From an uncultured Pseudomonadota bacterium (GTDB lineage Bacteria > Desulfobacterota > Syntrophorhabdia > Syntrophorhabdales > Syntrophorhabdaceae), in the NCBI GenBank assembly GCA_937862865.1, contig CALMFJ010000156.1, positions 1 through 55,124 on the forward strand: a stretch of DNA of 55,124 nucleotides, in the 5' to 3' direction. The notes beneath the pieces are model-generated. The model was not told where the DNA came from. It made no database searches and saw only the letters and a list, made by a program, of their open reading frames with translations. Below, piece after piece: positions 16,107 through 24,702 of this stretch (the stretch's first letter is position 1; each line of letters opens with the position of its first letter). A program made the position numbers and the translations under genes.

Positions 16107-16864
16107 TGTCCTGCCCCTGTTTGCCGCTGCGGCCTTCTGTGCGGTCCCCGGCATATTTCTGCGAGAATATATGCATGCTCGTTTATGTACCGGTATGTTT
16201 CGGGTATCCCGATATCAATGAAAAAGCCCCGGGAGACGAATCCCCTGATCCCGATATCCAGTATGCCCGGCAGAAGGTCGGCCTCAAATGAGAACCGGCC
16301 GCCAGGCATGCGGTCCACCAGGCCTTTCTCAATGATATATATGCCGCAGTTTATATAGCCCGGCCCCGTACCTTTCTTTTCGTGGAGACCTGTGATCCTG
16401 TTCGCTCCGTCTGTGCCGACCGATCCGTAGCGCCCTGCATTGTCAACGAAGATGAGGCCCATTGTCACGATATTTCCCCGCGACAGGTGAAATCTTTCCA
16501 TCTCCCTGAGGTCGACATCGTTAAAAGTGTCGCCGTTGAGGACGAAGCAGCGAGAACAATCTGCCATTTTCATCGCTTCGCGGATCGCCCCGCCCGTCCC
16601 GAGGGGACTCTCTTCCCGGCAGTAAGAGATGCGCGCGCCGAAGGAAGAACCATCGCCGAAATAACCCTCGATGACCCCGGCCATATGCCCTACGGAGATT
16701 ATTATGTCCCGCATTCCCTGTGACACGATGAAGTTGATGATATACTCGAGGAACGGCTTGTCTCTGACCGGCGCCATCGGTTTCGGCACATCGGCAACGA
16801 CATCCTTCAATCGCGTACCCATGCCTCCGGCAAGCAGTATGCATTTCACAGGCAAACCCGTCAC
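16103..16864 (-). CDS. hddC: D-glycero-alpha-D-manno-heptose 1-phosphate guanylyltransferase-like (HddC)
   Basis: A 253-residue nucleotidyltransferase. The signature ILLAGGMGTRLKDVVADVPK, then PMAPVRDKPFLEYI, sits at the N-terminus. GTGGAIREA and the metal-binding FVLNGDTFNDVD follow. It ends with a FIDIGIPETYRYIN block typical of HddC and related GDP/CDP-sugar synthases. The expected reaction is heptose 1-phosphate plus GTP giving GDP-heptose. HddA directly upstream and a GmhA-GmhB fusion at the head of the operon make the heptose assignment much more likely than mannose or glucose. The start is GTG, overlapping the hddA stop (GTGA); the following glycosyltransferase overlaps its own stop in the same way. 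Confidence 0.87.
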   Translation of the reverse strand: MTGLPVKCILLAGGMGTRLKDVVADVPKPMAPVRDKPFLEYIINFIVSQGMRDIIISVGHMAGVIEGYFGDGSSFGARISYCREESPLGTGGAIREAMKMADCSRCFVLNGDTFNDVDLREMERFHLSRGNIVTMGLIFVDNAGRYGSVGTDGANRITGLHEKKGTGPGYINCGIYIIEKGLVDRMPGGRFSFEADLLPGILDIGIRGFVSRGFFIDIGIPETYRYINEHAYILAEICRGPHRRPQRQTGAGQ

Positions 16865-17856
16865 GAGGCCTCTTCGGTATAATAGACAATCTGGCTTCCG
16901 AGGGTGTCGAAGCGGAAGGGTACGTGAAGGAGAAAATGAAGGGCGTTTTTGATCTTTTCCCTCTTTTCGGGCCGGACAAAGAACAGCATGAAACCGCCGC
17001 CCCCGGCGCCCAGGATTTTTCCGCCGATCGCACCGTTCTTCTTTGCCGTTTCATAAATTGTGTCGATATAGGGGTTCGTTACCCGGGGAGACAGGCCTTT
17101 CTTCAATTTCCATGTCTCGTGGAGCAGCTTGCCGAACTCCATCATTTCTTTTTCGCCGGCAAGGATTGCAACGGCCTCATTGACCATTCCCAGCAGTTCC
17201 TTATAGTTCGCCTTTTTATCTTTGACCTTCCCCATCTTGTCTTCTTCGATCTTTGACGCGGACCTGGTGACTCCGGTAAAAAAGAGAAGGAAATGGTCCT
17301 GAAGCTCGATGAACGCATCGCGGCCCATGGTGACAGGTATGACCTGGATATTGTGCTGCTTTGTAAACTCGATCTTGTTGAGGCCCCCGAACGCTGCCGC
17401 CACCTGGTCCTGTGACCCCACCGTTTCCTTGATCATGTTTTGCTCGATGTGTATCGCTTCCAGGGCAAGCCTTTTTTTGGAAACGATCCTGCCGTTCAGC
17501 GCGTACAAAGCATGAAGGAGGCCCACAGTAAATGAGGAACTCGAACCGAGGCCCGACATGGCCGGGAGATCACCGTCGTGACTGATGGAAAGTCCCGACG
17601 TCACATCCATGAAACGGAGAGTTTCCCTGATCGATGGATGGATGATCTCGTTGACCCCTCCGGCCTGCTCCTGCTTTGAATAATTGAGCCTGTAGCGATA
17701 TTCAAAGAATGGAGGGAGTTTGCGGCAGTTTATGTAGCAATATTTGTTGATCGTCGTGGAGAGGACTGCCCCGCCTCCATTTTGCTCATACCATGTCGGG
17801 AAATCGGTGCCTCCCCCAAAAAACGAGATTCTGAATGGTGTTCGGGTAATTATCAT
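16861..17856 (-). CDS. hddA: D-glycero-alpha-D-manno-heptose-7-phosphate kinase-like (HddA)
   Basis: A 331-residue GHMP-family kinase expected to phosphorylate C1 of heptose 7-phosphate. It starts MIITRTPFRISFFGGGTDFP, the HddA-type opening with the substrate loop. It has the ATP-binding motif PAMSGLGSSSSFTVGLLHAL near 100-120 and the C-terminal GHMP motif KILGAGGGGFMLFF. The ribosome site GAGAGGAAG lies just before the ATG. It overlaps hddC by four bases. The 163 bases upstream, up to the methyltransferase stop, have no gene, so this pair may have its own promoter or simply be read through. Within GHMP kinases the sequence is closer to heptose than to galactose or fucose kinases, though fucokinase-like activity is not excluded. 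Confidence 0.88.
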   Translation of the reverse strand: MIITRTPFRISFFGGGTDFPTWYEQNGGGAVLSTTINKYCYINCRKLPPFFEYRYRLNYSKQEQAGGVNEIIHPSIRETLRFMDVTSGLSISHDGDLPAMSGLGSSSSFTVGLLHALYALNGRIVSKKRLALEAIHIEQNMIKETVGSQDQVAAAFGGLNKIEFTKQHNIQVIPVTMGRDAFIELQDHFLLFFTGVTRSASKIEEDKMGKVKDKKANYKELLGMVNEAVAILAGEKEMMEFGKLLHETWKLKKGLSPRVTNPYIDTIYETAKKNGAIGGKILGAGGGGFMLFFVRPEKREKIKNALHFLLHVPFRFDTLGSQIVYYTEEAS

Positions 17857-18019
17857 TGCTTCCTCTCGAATCGCACTTTATGCAAGATATACGCAGGAAA
17901 TTATGCAAGAACAGTACCATAATGGTGTTGAGAAGCCGCAGGTGCCGGCCGGGATGGCCCCCGTTGGACCAAAAATGTTGTCATGTGCGGTACCGGGGGC
18001 GCAGCACGGTGCGGCGGCT

Positions 18020-19057
18020 TCAGTATTCGATAGCCAGGAAGTCAACATCGTTATTATCTTTGTTGTTGTCGACAAATTTCTTGGCAATCAGGTAGCTGTT
18101 GTGAGGATTTTTTTGACAGGTGTCAATAAATCGTTTGGCATCGTTCTCGACCCTGCGTCTCTTTCGTGCGGCACAGTGGCGTACAAACTCGAGCAGTCTC
18201 TTTCTCTCTTCATCGCCTTCGACACATTCTGAGACAATTTCAGCCGCAAGATCGAAAAAGCCTGTGATGGCCGCGCACATGATCAACACATCGATCTGCC
18301 TTTTCGTAAAATCGAGGCCCGAGTTTGTCTCATCCAGGGGGTCCCGGAAGTAGATCGCGTCGGCCCAGAGAGCCCTCTCGTTTGTTTCATATTCCTTTCT
18401 GTCCAGCATTCGCCGGGAAATGTACTTCGGTGTCAGGCCGTATAATACAAAACCTTTTGAACGCAGCAATGGATCAATATCGGAGAATGTCTTCTGATTT
18501 TCGTAGATCGGGTAGAATTCAACTTCGCACCAGACGGACATGCATTGCGTACCGAACGCCTCCGGGGATGCCTCGATGATCTCGTATTCGGCGCCCTGGC
18601 AATCGAGTTTAATTATCTCAGCCTGGTAGTCGATCTGTGAGTTTATCCCGGCGACGATCGAGTCGAGGGTCCTCACAGGCAGGTTGACCGTTTCCTTTAT
18701 ATTGAGCCCGGTCTTGCCGTAGCGGTCGCGTATATGGGTGCCGGGCCTTAAGAGCGACGATGTGACGCCGTTGCGGGTGAGAAAGAAGTCTGCCCGGCCG
18801 TCCCGGGCGCCTACGATCGTATTATGGACGGTCATCCCGGCAAAGGGGCTGCTGTCGGTTCCCGTCAATGCACCGAAAGCGGCCGGATCGGGCTCGAAGC
18901 ACAGACAATGTGTAATGGACGCCACGGGGAGCATCCGGGGGTGGACGCCTCCGGCTGCGCCGATATCGATGAAACGAAGCGGTGCCTGTGAGAATTCTGC
19001 GCCGGGCCTGGTCCGACGGAAAATACTGCTGTTCGATATGGCATTGAGCTCTTCCAT
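18020..19057 (-). CDS. FkbM-family SAM-dependent methyltransferase
   Basis: A 345-residue protein with a FkbM-type methyltransferase fold. The SAM-binding motif I is LRFIDIGAAGGVH near residues 28-40. Then come CLCFEPDPAAF (acidic residue for SAM ribose) and a later EIIKLDCQGAEYEIIEASPE block characteristic of FkbM proteins. These often O-methylate sugars or polyketides. The start is uncertain. ATGs at 19060 and 19057 follow an AGAGGG site, and 19057 has the better spacing. A more upstream in-frame ATG (19150) would overlap the upstream gene by 76 bases. The C-terminal 100 residues are helical and have no recognised domain. Glycan O-methylation is the likely role by context. Confidence 0.85.
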   Translation of the reverse strand: MEELNAISNSSIFRRTRPGAEFSQAPLRFIDIGAAGGVHPRMLPVASITHCLCFEPDPAAFGALTGTDSSPFAGMTVHNTIVGARDGRADFFLTRNGVTSSLLRPGTHIRDRYGKTGLNIKETVNLPVRTLDSIVAGINSQIDYQAEIIKLDCQGAEYEIIEASPEAFGTQCMSVWCEVEFYPIYENQKTFSDIDPLLRSKGFVLYGLTPKYISRRMLDRKEYETNERALWADAIYFRDPLDETNSGLDFTKRQIDVLIMCAAITGFFDLAAEIVSECVEGDEERKRLLEFVRHCAARKRRRVENDAKRFIDTCQKNPHNSYLIAKKFVDNNKDNNDVDFLAIEY

Positions 19058-19074
19058 CATCCCTCTTCTTTCGG

Positions 19075-20109
19075 CTACAGTTTCGGCATCTTGTCGGTGT
19101 TGTATGCCAGGTCGCTTCCCGAGGCGACGGATGCGTATTTGCCCAGGCAAAGCTCGACAATCTCATCAAACGAGAGAATTTCGGGCGAGATCTTTTGATA
19201 CATTCTCGGGATCCCGAAATAAACATGCCTGTCCGCGAAGCGCAGTTCAGCCGTTTTCCTGAAGCCTATTTTTTCAAGGACCCTGTCGTAGTTGATGTTG
19301 TGCGTGCCCGGTTTTAAGATCTCGCTGTCACGGATATAGAAACAGCCGCCCTCCTTGATCGTTCTCGACGCATTGGCAAGGACCCATAGAATGCCGGCAT
19401 AATTGAGCTCGTTGAGAACGAATGTGGCCGACATGATGTCCGCGGACGCGTCATCGATCCAGGGGAATCTCCAGGAAGGGAGATGCTTGATCCTGTAATT
19501 GCCGGAATTTATTTCCTCGCGTATCGCCGGCCCCGGCAACTGGTAATTCTCGCATTCGACCGCATCCAGGTAGGCACCGGGATAAGGCGACATGAACCTG
19601 AAATAATGCCTCTGGACCTCGTAGCTCATCGGGCTTGCTTCAAGGGCGTAGAAGCGTGAGTTGAGGAACCTGGTGCTCGAGGAGGCGGCGCAACCGAGGC
19701 CCGGGCCGATATCGATGTGATTGGGGGTCTCCGGCAGACCGGGGCAGTACTTTTGAATAAAGAAAAGGTCCTGCGCCCGCGCCAGGGCCTGCGCTTCCAC
19801 GTGGTTTTTCCACGTATCGGAAAACGTGAGAAAAGGGAAGAAATGCTTGAACGAACGGGTTATTTCAGAGATCATGTATCCGTTGACCTCGTCATGATTA
19901 TCCATGATGAGGGCCTCAGGAGTGTCTTTCTTCACGTACCACATCGAATAGTAGAATCCGACGGCGTAAAGCCCCCTGAGGCTGAGAATGTTGCTTTTGT
20001 GTTCATTTTCGGCCCATACGAACGGCGAGCCTATCCGCGTCGCCTTATCGCCGAATATCCATCCCTGTTCAACAAGCGCTCTTTCCATTGAGTTCATGAT
20101 ATCGTTCAT
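19075..20109 (-). CDS. Putative sugar O-methyltransferase
   Basis: A 344-residue SAM-dependent methyltransferase candidate. HIDIGPGLGCAASSSTRFLN (about 142-161) is a clear motif I. FYALEASPMSYEVQRHYF follows, and later a SADIMSATFVLNELNYAGIL strand-helix block and GGCFYIRDSEI. The architecture resembles the family annotated as putative sugar O-methyltransferases in polysaccharide loci; the substrate cannot be read from the sequence. ATG 20109 has a GGAG site nine bases upstream. An earlier in-frame ATG at 20202 would overlap the GNAT gene by 62 bases. It lies 17 bases before the FkbM methyltransferase, and the two may modify different hydroxyls of one glycan. Confidence 0.75.
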   Translation of the reverse strand: MNDIMNSMERALVEQGWIFGDKATRIGSPFVWAENEHKSNILSLRGLYAVGFYYSMWYVKKDTPEALIMDNHDEVNGYMISEITRSFKHFFPFLTFSDTWKNHVEAQALARAQDLFFIQKYCPGLPETPNHIDIGPGLGCAASSSTRFLNSRFYALEASPMSYEVQRHYFRFMSPYPGAYLDAVECENYQLPGPAIREEINSGNYRIKHLPSWRFPWIDDASADIMSATFVLNELNYAGILWVLANASRTIKEGGCFYIRDSEILKPGTHNINYDRVLEKIGFRKTAELRFADRHVYFGIPRMYQKISPEILSFDEIVELCLGKYASVASGSDLAYNTDKMPKL

Positions 20110-20140
20110 AGCCTTATCTCCGTTCCGCAGTTGTTTTGTC

Positions 20141-21070
20141 CTAATAATTCGAGGCATCCGACTGGACCAGATGCCACCGTTCGAATGCGTCCAGCGGGTC
20201 ATTGCCGCACACCCCCAGGAGCTTGATCCCGAAATGGCTGCAATGGCCGGACTGACTGAATCCCATGTCCTCGATCGTCCGGCGGAGTGTGGTCCCGGGA
20301 ACAGCCCATGTCGAGACGGCCGATGCGCCCATTGTCGTCAACGCAAAGGAGGCCGCCGCGTAGAGCTTTTCGATGGCATCCCGATCGCGAATGTCGCATT
20401 CGATATCCACGATATCGCCTGTAATATCCCGCGAAGCGGGCGTTGTGAAAAGCTTGACCACCGCATACTCGCTGTCCGAAACGGACACCTTGAAATACCG
20501 GTAGACGGAGCTTCCGGCATAGCGCCACGATCTGTAGGCATCGGTGCGGGCAAAGGTCGTAGGCCGTCCGGACAGGCCGTTTAAGGGGAAAGCGGTGCGG
20601 CTGTCTACCGGTTCGAGGTCGTACGTCACTGCAGCAAGAGGACCGGCCGGCCCCCGGACCATGTGATGGAGTCTTCCGATGAATGCCATGCCGAGCTTTT
20701 TTTCGGCCGGTACGACCGCCGCCTTGTTTGCAAAGATAAATATAAAATCGAGGCCCGGCATCGATTCGATGGCGCGGCCCGCCATCATTCCGAAAAGTCC
20801 GTGCCTCTGATGGTCTTTCGCGATCACGATCCAGCTGAGCTGACCGCCGCTTAGGCCGCCTGTGGTCCTGAGACGTTGTATGCCCAGAGTTCCGACGACC
20901 CTGCCCGCATGCTCGGCAATGACGATGACGGCGGGATTTGGGTTCGCAAAGCACTGCCACCGAAAGAAGGCGGCATCCCTTTTGTATTCGGAATATATTT
21001 CCTTCTGGATGGCGACCATCCCGGCGATATCTTCGGGCCCTCCGGCCCTTATCGTAAAATTATCGGGCAT
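20141..21070 (-). CDS. GNAT-family N-acetyltransferase
   Basis: A 309-residue protein whose N-terminal half is a GNAT domain. FTIRAGGPEDIAGMVAIQKE is at the start. AGRVVGTLGIQRLR forms the beta strands, and LSWIVIAKDHQRHGLFGMMA contains the acetyl-CoA loop (QRHGLFG). A NKAAVVPAEKKLGMAFIG segment closes the domain near 113-132. The C-terminal 150 residues are less typical and may hold a second, degenerate GNAT-like unit. It starts three bases after the RmlC-like gene. In sugar loci such enzymes usually acetylate aminosugars or hydroxyls, and acyl transfer to a glycan is the likely job. The exact substrate is unknown. Confidence 0.8.
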   Translation of the reverse strand: MPDNFTIRAGGPEDIAGMVAIQKEIYSEYKRDAAFFRWQCFANPNPAVIVIAEHAGRVVGTLGIQRLRTTGGLSGGQLSWIVIAKDHQRHGLFGMMAGRAIESMPGLDFIFIFANKAAVVPAEKKLGMAFIGRLHHMVRGPAGPLAAVTYDLEPVDSRTAFPLNGLSGRPTTFARTDAYRSWRYAGSSVYRYFKVSVSDSEYAVVKLFTTPASRDITGDIVDIECDIRDRDAIEKLYAAASFALTTMGASAVSTWAVPGTTLRRTIEDMGFSQSGHCSHFGIKLLGVCGNDPLDAFERWHLVQSDASNY

Positions 21071-21073
21071 GGT

Positions 21074-21589
21074 CTAAACAAAATGTCCTTGTTCGTCGCG
21101 CCGGGACAGGATCGGGTCTTTCACGGGCCACCATATGCCGAGGGACGGGTCGTCCCACGTATAGGTGAACTGGCCCCGCGGGTTATAATTGGTGCTCTGT
21201 TTGTAGTGAAAGATGGCGGTATCGCTCAGCACAAGATGGCCGTTGCCATGCTTTGGCGGCACGAGCACCTGCAGGTGGTTCCGGTCCGAAAGTGTGAACG
21301 ATTGCCATTGCCTGAACCGGGGCGAGGCTTCGTCGCAGTTCACCACTACGAAATAGAACCGGCCGTAAAGACAGGAGATAAGCTTCCAGGTTTCCCGGTC
21401 GCCGTGAATTCCCCTCAGCACGTGGCGTGACGAGGTCGATATGTCGTCCTGGACAAAATCGACGTTTATGCCGGCACCCCTGTAGAGGTCGCTGTTGTAC
21501 AGTTCGATGTAATCGCCCCGGAAATCCTCGAACATTGTCGGAGGTTCGATGAGAAGTACACCTTCCAATTGTGTTTCCGTCACTTTCAT
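21074..21589 (-). CDS. dTDP-4-dehydrorhamnose 3,5-epimerase (RmlC)-like sugar epimerase
   Basis: A 171-residue cupin with RmlC features. LLIEPPTMFEDFRGDYIELY is near the start. HVLRGIHGD (about 56-64) carries the catalytic-type histidine, and VLVPPKHGNGHLVLSDTAIF follows. A C-terminal YTWDDPSLGIWWP corresponds to the usual W-D-D-P-x-L-x-I-x-WP ending. I start at ATG 21589 because of its GGAGAG site and because longer versions would overlap the radical SAM gene. Campylobacter uses RmlC-like epimerases (DdahB type) on GDP-4-keto-6-deoxy-heptose, which fits the GDP-heptose genes here better than dTDP-rhamnose, since no rmlA, rmlB or rmlD is visible. Confidence 0.87.
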   Translation of the reverse strand: MKVTETQLEGVLLIEPPTMFEDFRGDYIELYNSDLYRGAGINVDFVQDDISTSSRHVLRGIHGDRETWKLISCLYGRFYFVVVNCDEASPRFRQWQSFTLSDRNHLQVLVPPKHGNGHLVLSDTAIFHYKQSTNYNPRGQFTYTWDDPSLGIWWPVKDPILSRRDEQGHFV

Positions 21590-21611
21590 GGTTTCTCTCC
21601 GGGCATTCCTT

Positions 21612-23009
21612 TCAGGAATCGGCGGCCATCTTGTGCGCGTACAATTCCCGCAACTGCCGCACGACGGCCGTGTCGTGCCTGTTCTCGAATATGCGCCGCG
21701 CTTCGTTTTCATCAATAAGCGGTATAAGGCTCGCAAGCTGGTAATAGAAATTGTCCTGGCTGAAATCGAAGTAATTGCTCGCGTACGGATCGATCCGCGG
21801 GACCATGTTCCGTTTTCTGTACATGGCTTCAAGGTCCGTGCGCGGGAAAACGGTCATCGCAAAAAGATTGGCGATAAAAGGCTTCGGGATCCTGAGCATG
21901 AGCTCGATCGTCTTGTCCCTGTCTTCGTCGGTCTCAAAATCATTCTCAATTATAAAGTCATACATGCATACGAGGTCGTGTTTTTTCAGGACGCTCACCG
22001 CGCTAAGCACTTCATCGACCTTGTACGACCGATGAAAAATTGTCCTGTGCGTCTTTTCGCTCCCTGACTGTATTCCCATCTGGACCGTCTGCAGCCCGGC
22101 GTCCTTCAGCCGGGTGATATACCGGTCCTTAACGGTCCCGGGTGTGGCCCTGATTATAAAGGGCAGGCGGATGTCCCTCCTGTATTTCTCGCAGAACTCG
22201 ACAAGCCATTTCTCGTCGGTCAGGAAATGATCGTCCATGAAATTGATAAATCCGATCCCGGGAATGGTCGCCAGCGCATGAGATATTTCAGCCAGGGTGT
22301 CATCCACGGTCCGCCTTCTGTACAATCTCCTTACGTTGTTCGTATAGAGGCGATTGAGGAACGAGTTGATGCAGTACGAGCAGCGGTGCGGGCACGACCG
22401 GGAGGTCAGGAGAACGTATCCGTCCCCGTTGTGCCGCGCGTACCTGACATAATCGGGCGGCCCGAATTGATGGAGCCCCGTGCCGTCCAGCACGCGAAAA
22501 TGCTCGAAATGGAAGCGCGGGAAGGGCAGTGCATTCAGGTCCTCGATCAATGCGGGCGGGTTTATGATATCTTCCCCGTTGGTCCTGATGCCTATCCCGG
22601 GTATGCGGGAGATGTCCCGTCCGGCCCTCAATGTCCGCACGAGCTCAGGCAGGAACACCTCACCTTCTCCAAGGCATAGAGAGTCGGCATGATCAAGGCA
22701 CTCCCCGGGCTTCGATGTAGGGTGAATACCGCCCCACACAATGTGCGCGCCGGGCAGGTGTTTCCGGACATGAGCGGTGACTGTTCTTGCGAAGTAATAA
22801 TCCCGTGTCGTTAGAGAAATACCGACCACTTTGAATGCGTTGTCTGCCAGATATTGTGCAAATTCCCGTTCGGAATATTCGGCGACGCGGGGTATGAAAA
22901 GCAGGTTCGTCGATATCCCGTCATGAACGGCGCTTGCGTACAGGGACAGGCAGCCGATGTTGCGGTGGCTGTCGGATGCAATGGATATCAGGAGAAGCTC
23001 ATTCTTCAT
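21612..23009 (-). CDS. B12-binding-domain radical SAM protein (second of two)
   Basis: A 465-residue protein. The N-terminal 150 residues look like a cobalamin-binding domain (VVGISLTTRDYYFARTVTAH; AHIVWGGIHPTSKPGECLDH; a D-x-LCLGEGE motif). The core is a radical SAM domain with CPHRCSYC (C-x3-C-x2-C) near residue 210 for the 4Fe-4S cluster, then LQTVQMGIQSGSEKT. Such class B enzymes perform methyl transfers to unactivated carbon, or other radical chemistry. It lies 22 bases before the epimerase and just after the transketolase C-half. Together with the 24703-26178 gene it suggests C-methylation or rearrangement of the island's sugar. The family is very broad, so the reaction is not predicted. 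Confidence 0.87.
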   Translation of the reverse strand: MKNELLLISIASDSHRNIGCLSLYASAVHDGISTNLLFIPRVAEYSEREFAQYLADNAFKVVGISLTTRDYYFARTVTAHVRKHLPGAHIVWGGIHPTSKPGECLDHADSLCLGEGEVFLPELVRTLRAGRDISRIPGIGIRTNGEDIINPPALIEDLNALPFPRFHFEHFRVLDGTGLHQFGPPDYVRYARHNGDGYVLLTSRSCPHRCSYCINSFLNRLYTNNVRRLYRRRTVDDTLAEISHALATIPGIGFINFMDDHFLTDEKWLVEFCEKYRRDIRLPFIIRATPGTVKDRYITRLKDAGLQTVQMGIQSGSEKTHRTIFHRSYKVDEVLSAVSVLKKHDLVCMYDFIIENDFETDEDRDKTIELMLRIPKPFIANLFAMTVFPRTDLEAMYRKRNMVPRIDPYASNYFDFSQDNFYYQLASLIPLIDENEARRIFENRHDTAVVRQLRELYAHKMAADS

Positions 23010-23010
23010 G

Positions 23011-23931
23011 TCAGTTTACCTTCACAATTTTATGGGGGCCGGCGCGCCGTGCGGGCGCTTCAGAACATCCTGAATATTCCAGGACGGCGTTTCTGATGCC
23101 TGCCGGATCAAGCCCGATCTCCCGCCTGATGTCATCGAGCGCCCCGTAATAACAACAGAATTCGTCGGGCAGTCCGTGATATGCGGCCTTGACGCCGCCC
23201 GCTGCAGTAATGGCTTCGAACAGGCCGAAGGCATCGTGGACAACGATGAGATCGGTATCGTCAAATTTCCTCAGGAGCGATACGTCGAGGGGCTTTATCG
23301 TGGGGAAATACAAGATGTTCACGGGCAGGCCGGAGCATGCCTCTGCGACGTTCCCAAGGATGGGCCCTGACGTTATGACCGTCACCTCCGCCCCTTTCGT
23401 CTCCTGAACAATGATCCCTTTCCCGAACTCGCACGGCAGGTCGAGCCCGTGCCCATCCGCGGCTATCCTGATATAGGAAGGGCTCCCGTTTTTATAGCAG
23501 GCGCGGAAGAGGATATCGAACTCCTTTTTCGAGCCGGGCTGCATGACCTCCATGCCCGGAAGCATCCTCATAAGCTCGAGGTCTGTATAGCAATGGTGGG
23601 TCGCACCGTCCCAGGCATAATCGAAGGAGCCTCCGACCGTTACGATGGTGCAGCCGAAGCGGTTGTAACACAGGTCCAGTTTGACCTGTTCGTAGCTGCG
23701 CTCCGTGACGAAAGGGGTTATCGTGTGGACCACGGGGCGATAGCCCGTTGCGCTCATCCCGGCGGCCATGCTTATCAGGGTGTTTTCGCATATCCCGATG
23801 TTGAGGAGGCGTTCCGGGTATTTCTGCGAGAAATCGTTGAAAAGAAATACGCTTATGTCCCCGAACAGGAGGACGAGCCTGTCATCTTCTTCGGCGAGCT
23901 GCAGCACCGTTTTCTTAAACTGCTGTCTCAT
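23011..23931 (-). CDS. Transketolase C-terminal half (split transketolase subunit)
   Basis: A 306-residue subunit with the transketolase pyrimidine-binding fold. NIGICENTLISMAAGMSATG (about 44-63) contains the catalytic-type glutamate that activates thiamine diphosphate, and VVHTITPFVTERSYEQVKLD follows. The C-terminal domain reads GAEVTVITSGPILGNVAEA. ATG 23931 is preferred: GGGAGAG precedes it and it overlaps the N-half gene by 17 bases. An earlier in-frame ATG (23997) would overlap by 83. It pairs with 23915-24697 to form one enzyme. In a heptose locus the sensible reaction is making or breaking sedoheptulose 7-phosphate, the substrate of GmhA. Other ketol transfers to a sugar are possible. 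Confidence 0.88.
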   Translation of the reverse strand: MRQQFKKTVLQLAEEDDRLVLLFGDISVFLFNDFSQKYPERLLNIGICENTLISMAAGMSATGYRPVVHTITPFVTERSYEQVKLDLCYNRFGCTIVTVGGSFDYAWDGATHHCYTDLELMRMLPGMEVMQPGSKKEFDILFRACYKNGSPSYIRIAADGHGLDLPCEFGKGIIVQETKGAEVTVITSGPILGNVAEACSGLPVNILYFPTIKPLDVSLLRKFDDTDLIVVHDAFGLFEAITAAGGVKAAYHGLPDEFCCYYGALDDIRREIGLDPAGIRNAVLEYSGCSEAPARRAGPHKIVKVN

Positions 23932-24697
23932 GGAGCTCTCCCAGGAGTATTTCAAGTTCGTGTGCGTCGGGGCTTCTGCGGTGCCACGCGAAGACATCGT
24001 TGACGAGCGTCCGGCATCCGGCCCCCTTTACCGTGTTGGCCACGACCGCTCGCGGCCTGTCCGCCTTCAGGGCGAGGGCCTCGCGGATTGCGGATACATC
24101 GTGGCCTTCAACCGATGTGACATCAAACCCGAACGCGGAGAATTTCCTTTCAGGGTCCCTAACCGGGAGACATCGCGCCTGGGAACGATTGTTGTCGAAA
24201 ACGACTGTCATATTATCGAGCGACCGGTGCGCGGCGACCATAAGCGCCTCCCATACGGTGCCCTCGTTTGCCTCGCCGTCGCCGACCACCACATACACCC
24301 TGCGGTCCGAGCCGGACATTTTCAATCCCAGCGCCATGCCCGTTGCCACTCCTATTCCGTGGCCCAGAGAACCGGTCGACAGCTCGATCCCGGGGATCTT
24401 GAACCGGTCCGCATGGCAGCCGAAACGGGACCCGAAGCCCCCGAATGCATATACGTCCTGTATCGGGAAATAACCGAAATGCGCAAGCGTGCAATAAAGC
24501 CCGAGGGCGGCGTGCCCCTTGCTCAGGACAAAAAGATCGCGCTCAGCCCAATCCGGATCGGCCGGGTTGTGCCTCATGGTCTCATAGACGGCGCGAAGCG
24601 TTTCAACGACCGAAAAGCAGGTCGGGATATGCCCGTGCCCGCTATGATGAGATATTTTTAAAATGCTTTCCCTTATCTGCAGTGATAATCCGTCCAT
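23915..24697 (-). CDS. Transketolase N-terminal half (split transketolase subunit)
   Basis: A 260-residue thiamine-diphosphate-binding subunit. HHSGHGHIPTCFSVVETLRA is at the start, then DLFVLSKGHAALGLYCTLAH. The cofactor motif reads VVVGDGEANEGTVWEALMVA with a downstream FDNN (GDG...NN type, about 136-167). GSLGHGIGVATGMALGLKMS is the typical preceding loop. Its stop overlaps the start of the C-terminal subunit by 17 bases, so the two are co-translated. The two radical SAM genes flank the pair. Split transketolases occur in archaea and in secondary-metabolite or polysaccharide loci, where they serve dedicated pathways rather than central metabolism. Confidence 0.9.
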   Translation of the reverse strand: MDGLSLQIRESILKISHHSGHGHIPTCFSVVETLRAVYETMRHNPADPDWAERDLFVLSKGHAALGLYCTLAHFGYFPIQDVYAFGGFGSRFGCHADRFKIPGIELSTGSLGHGIGVATGMALGLKMSGSDRRVYVVVGDGEANEGTVWEALMVAAHRSLDNMTVVFDNNRSQARCLPVRDPERKFSAFGFDVTSVEGHDVSAIREALALKADRPRAVVANTVKGAGCRTLVNDVFAWHRRSPDAHELEILLGELHETAV

Positions 24698-24702
24698 GAG
24701 CC

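Noticed and set aside
16107-16154. N-terminal extension of the multidomain glycosyltransferase
   Set aside because: It overlaps hddC by 48 more bases, while ATG 16106 sits exactly in an ATGA overlap with a ribosome site.
17878-17909. Direct repeat TTATGCAAG (two copies, 23 bases apart) upstream of hddA
   Set aside because: It could be an operator or part of a promoter, but two short copies without further support are not enough.
21074-21589. RmlC of a dTDP-rhamnose pathway
   Set aside because: No rmlA, rmlB or rmlD is present, while GDP-heptose genes are; family resemblance only.
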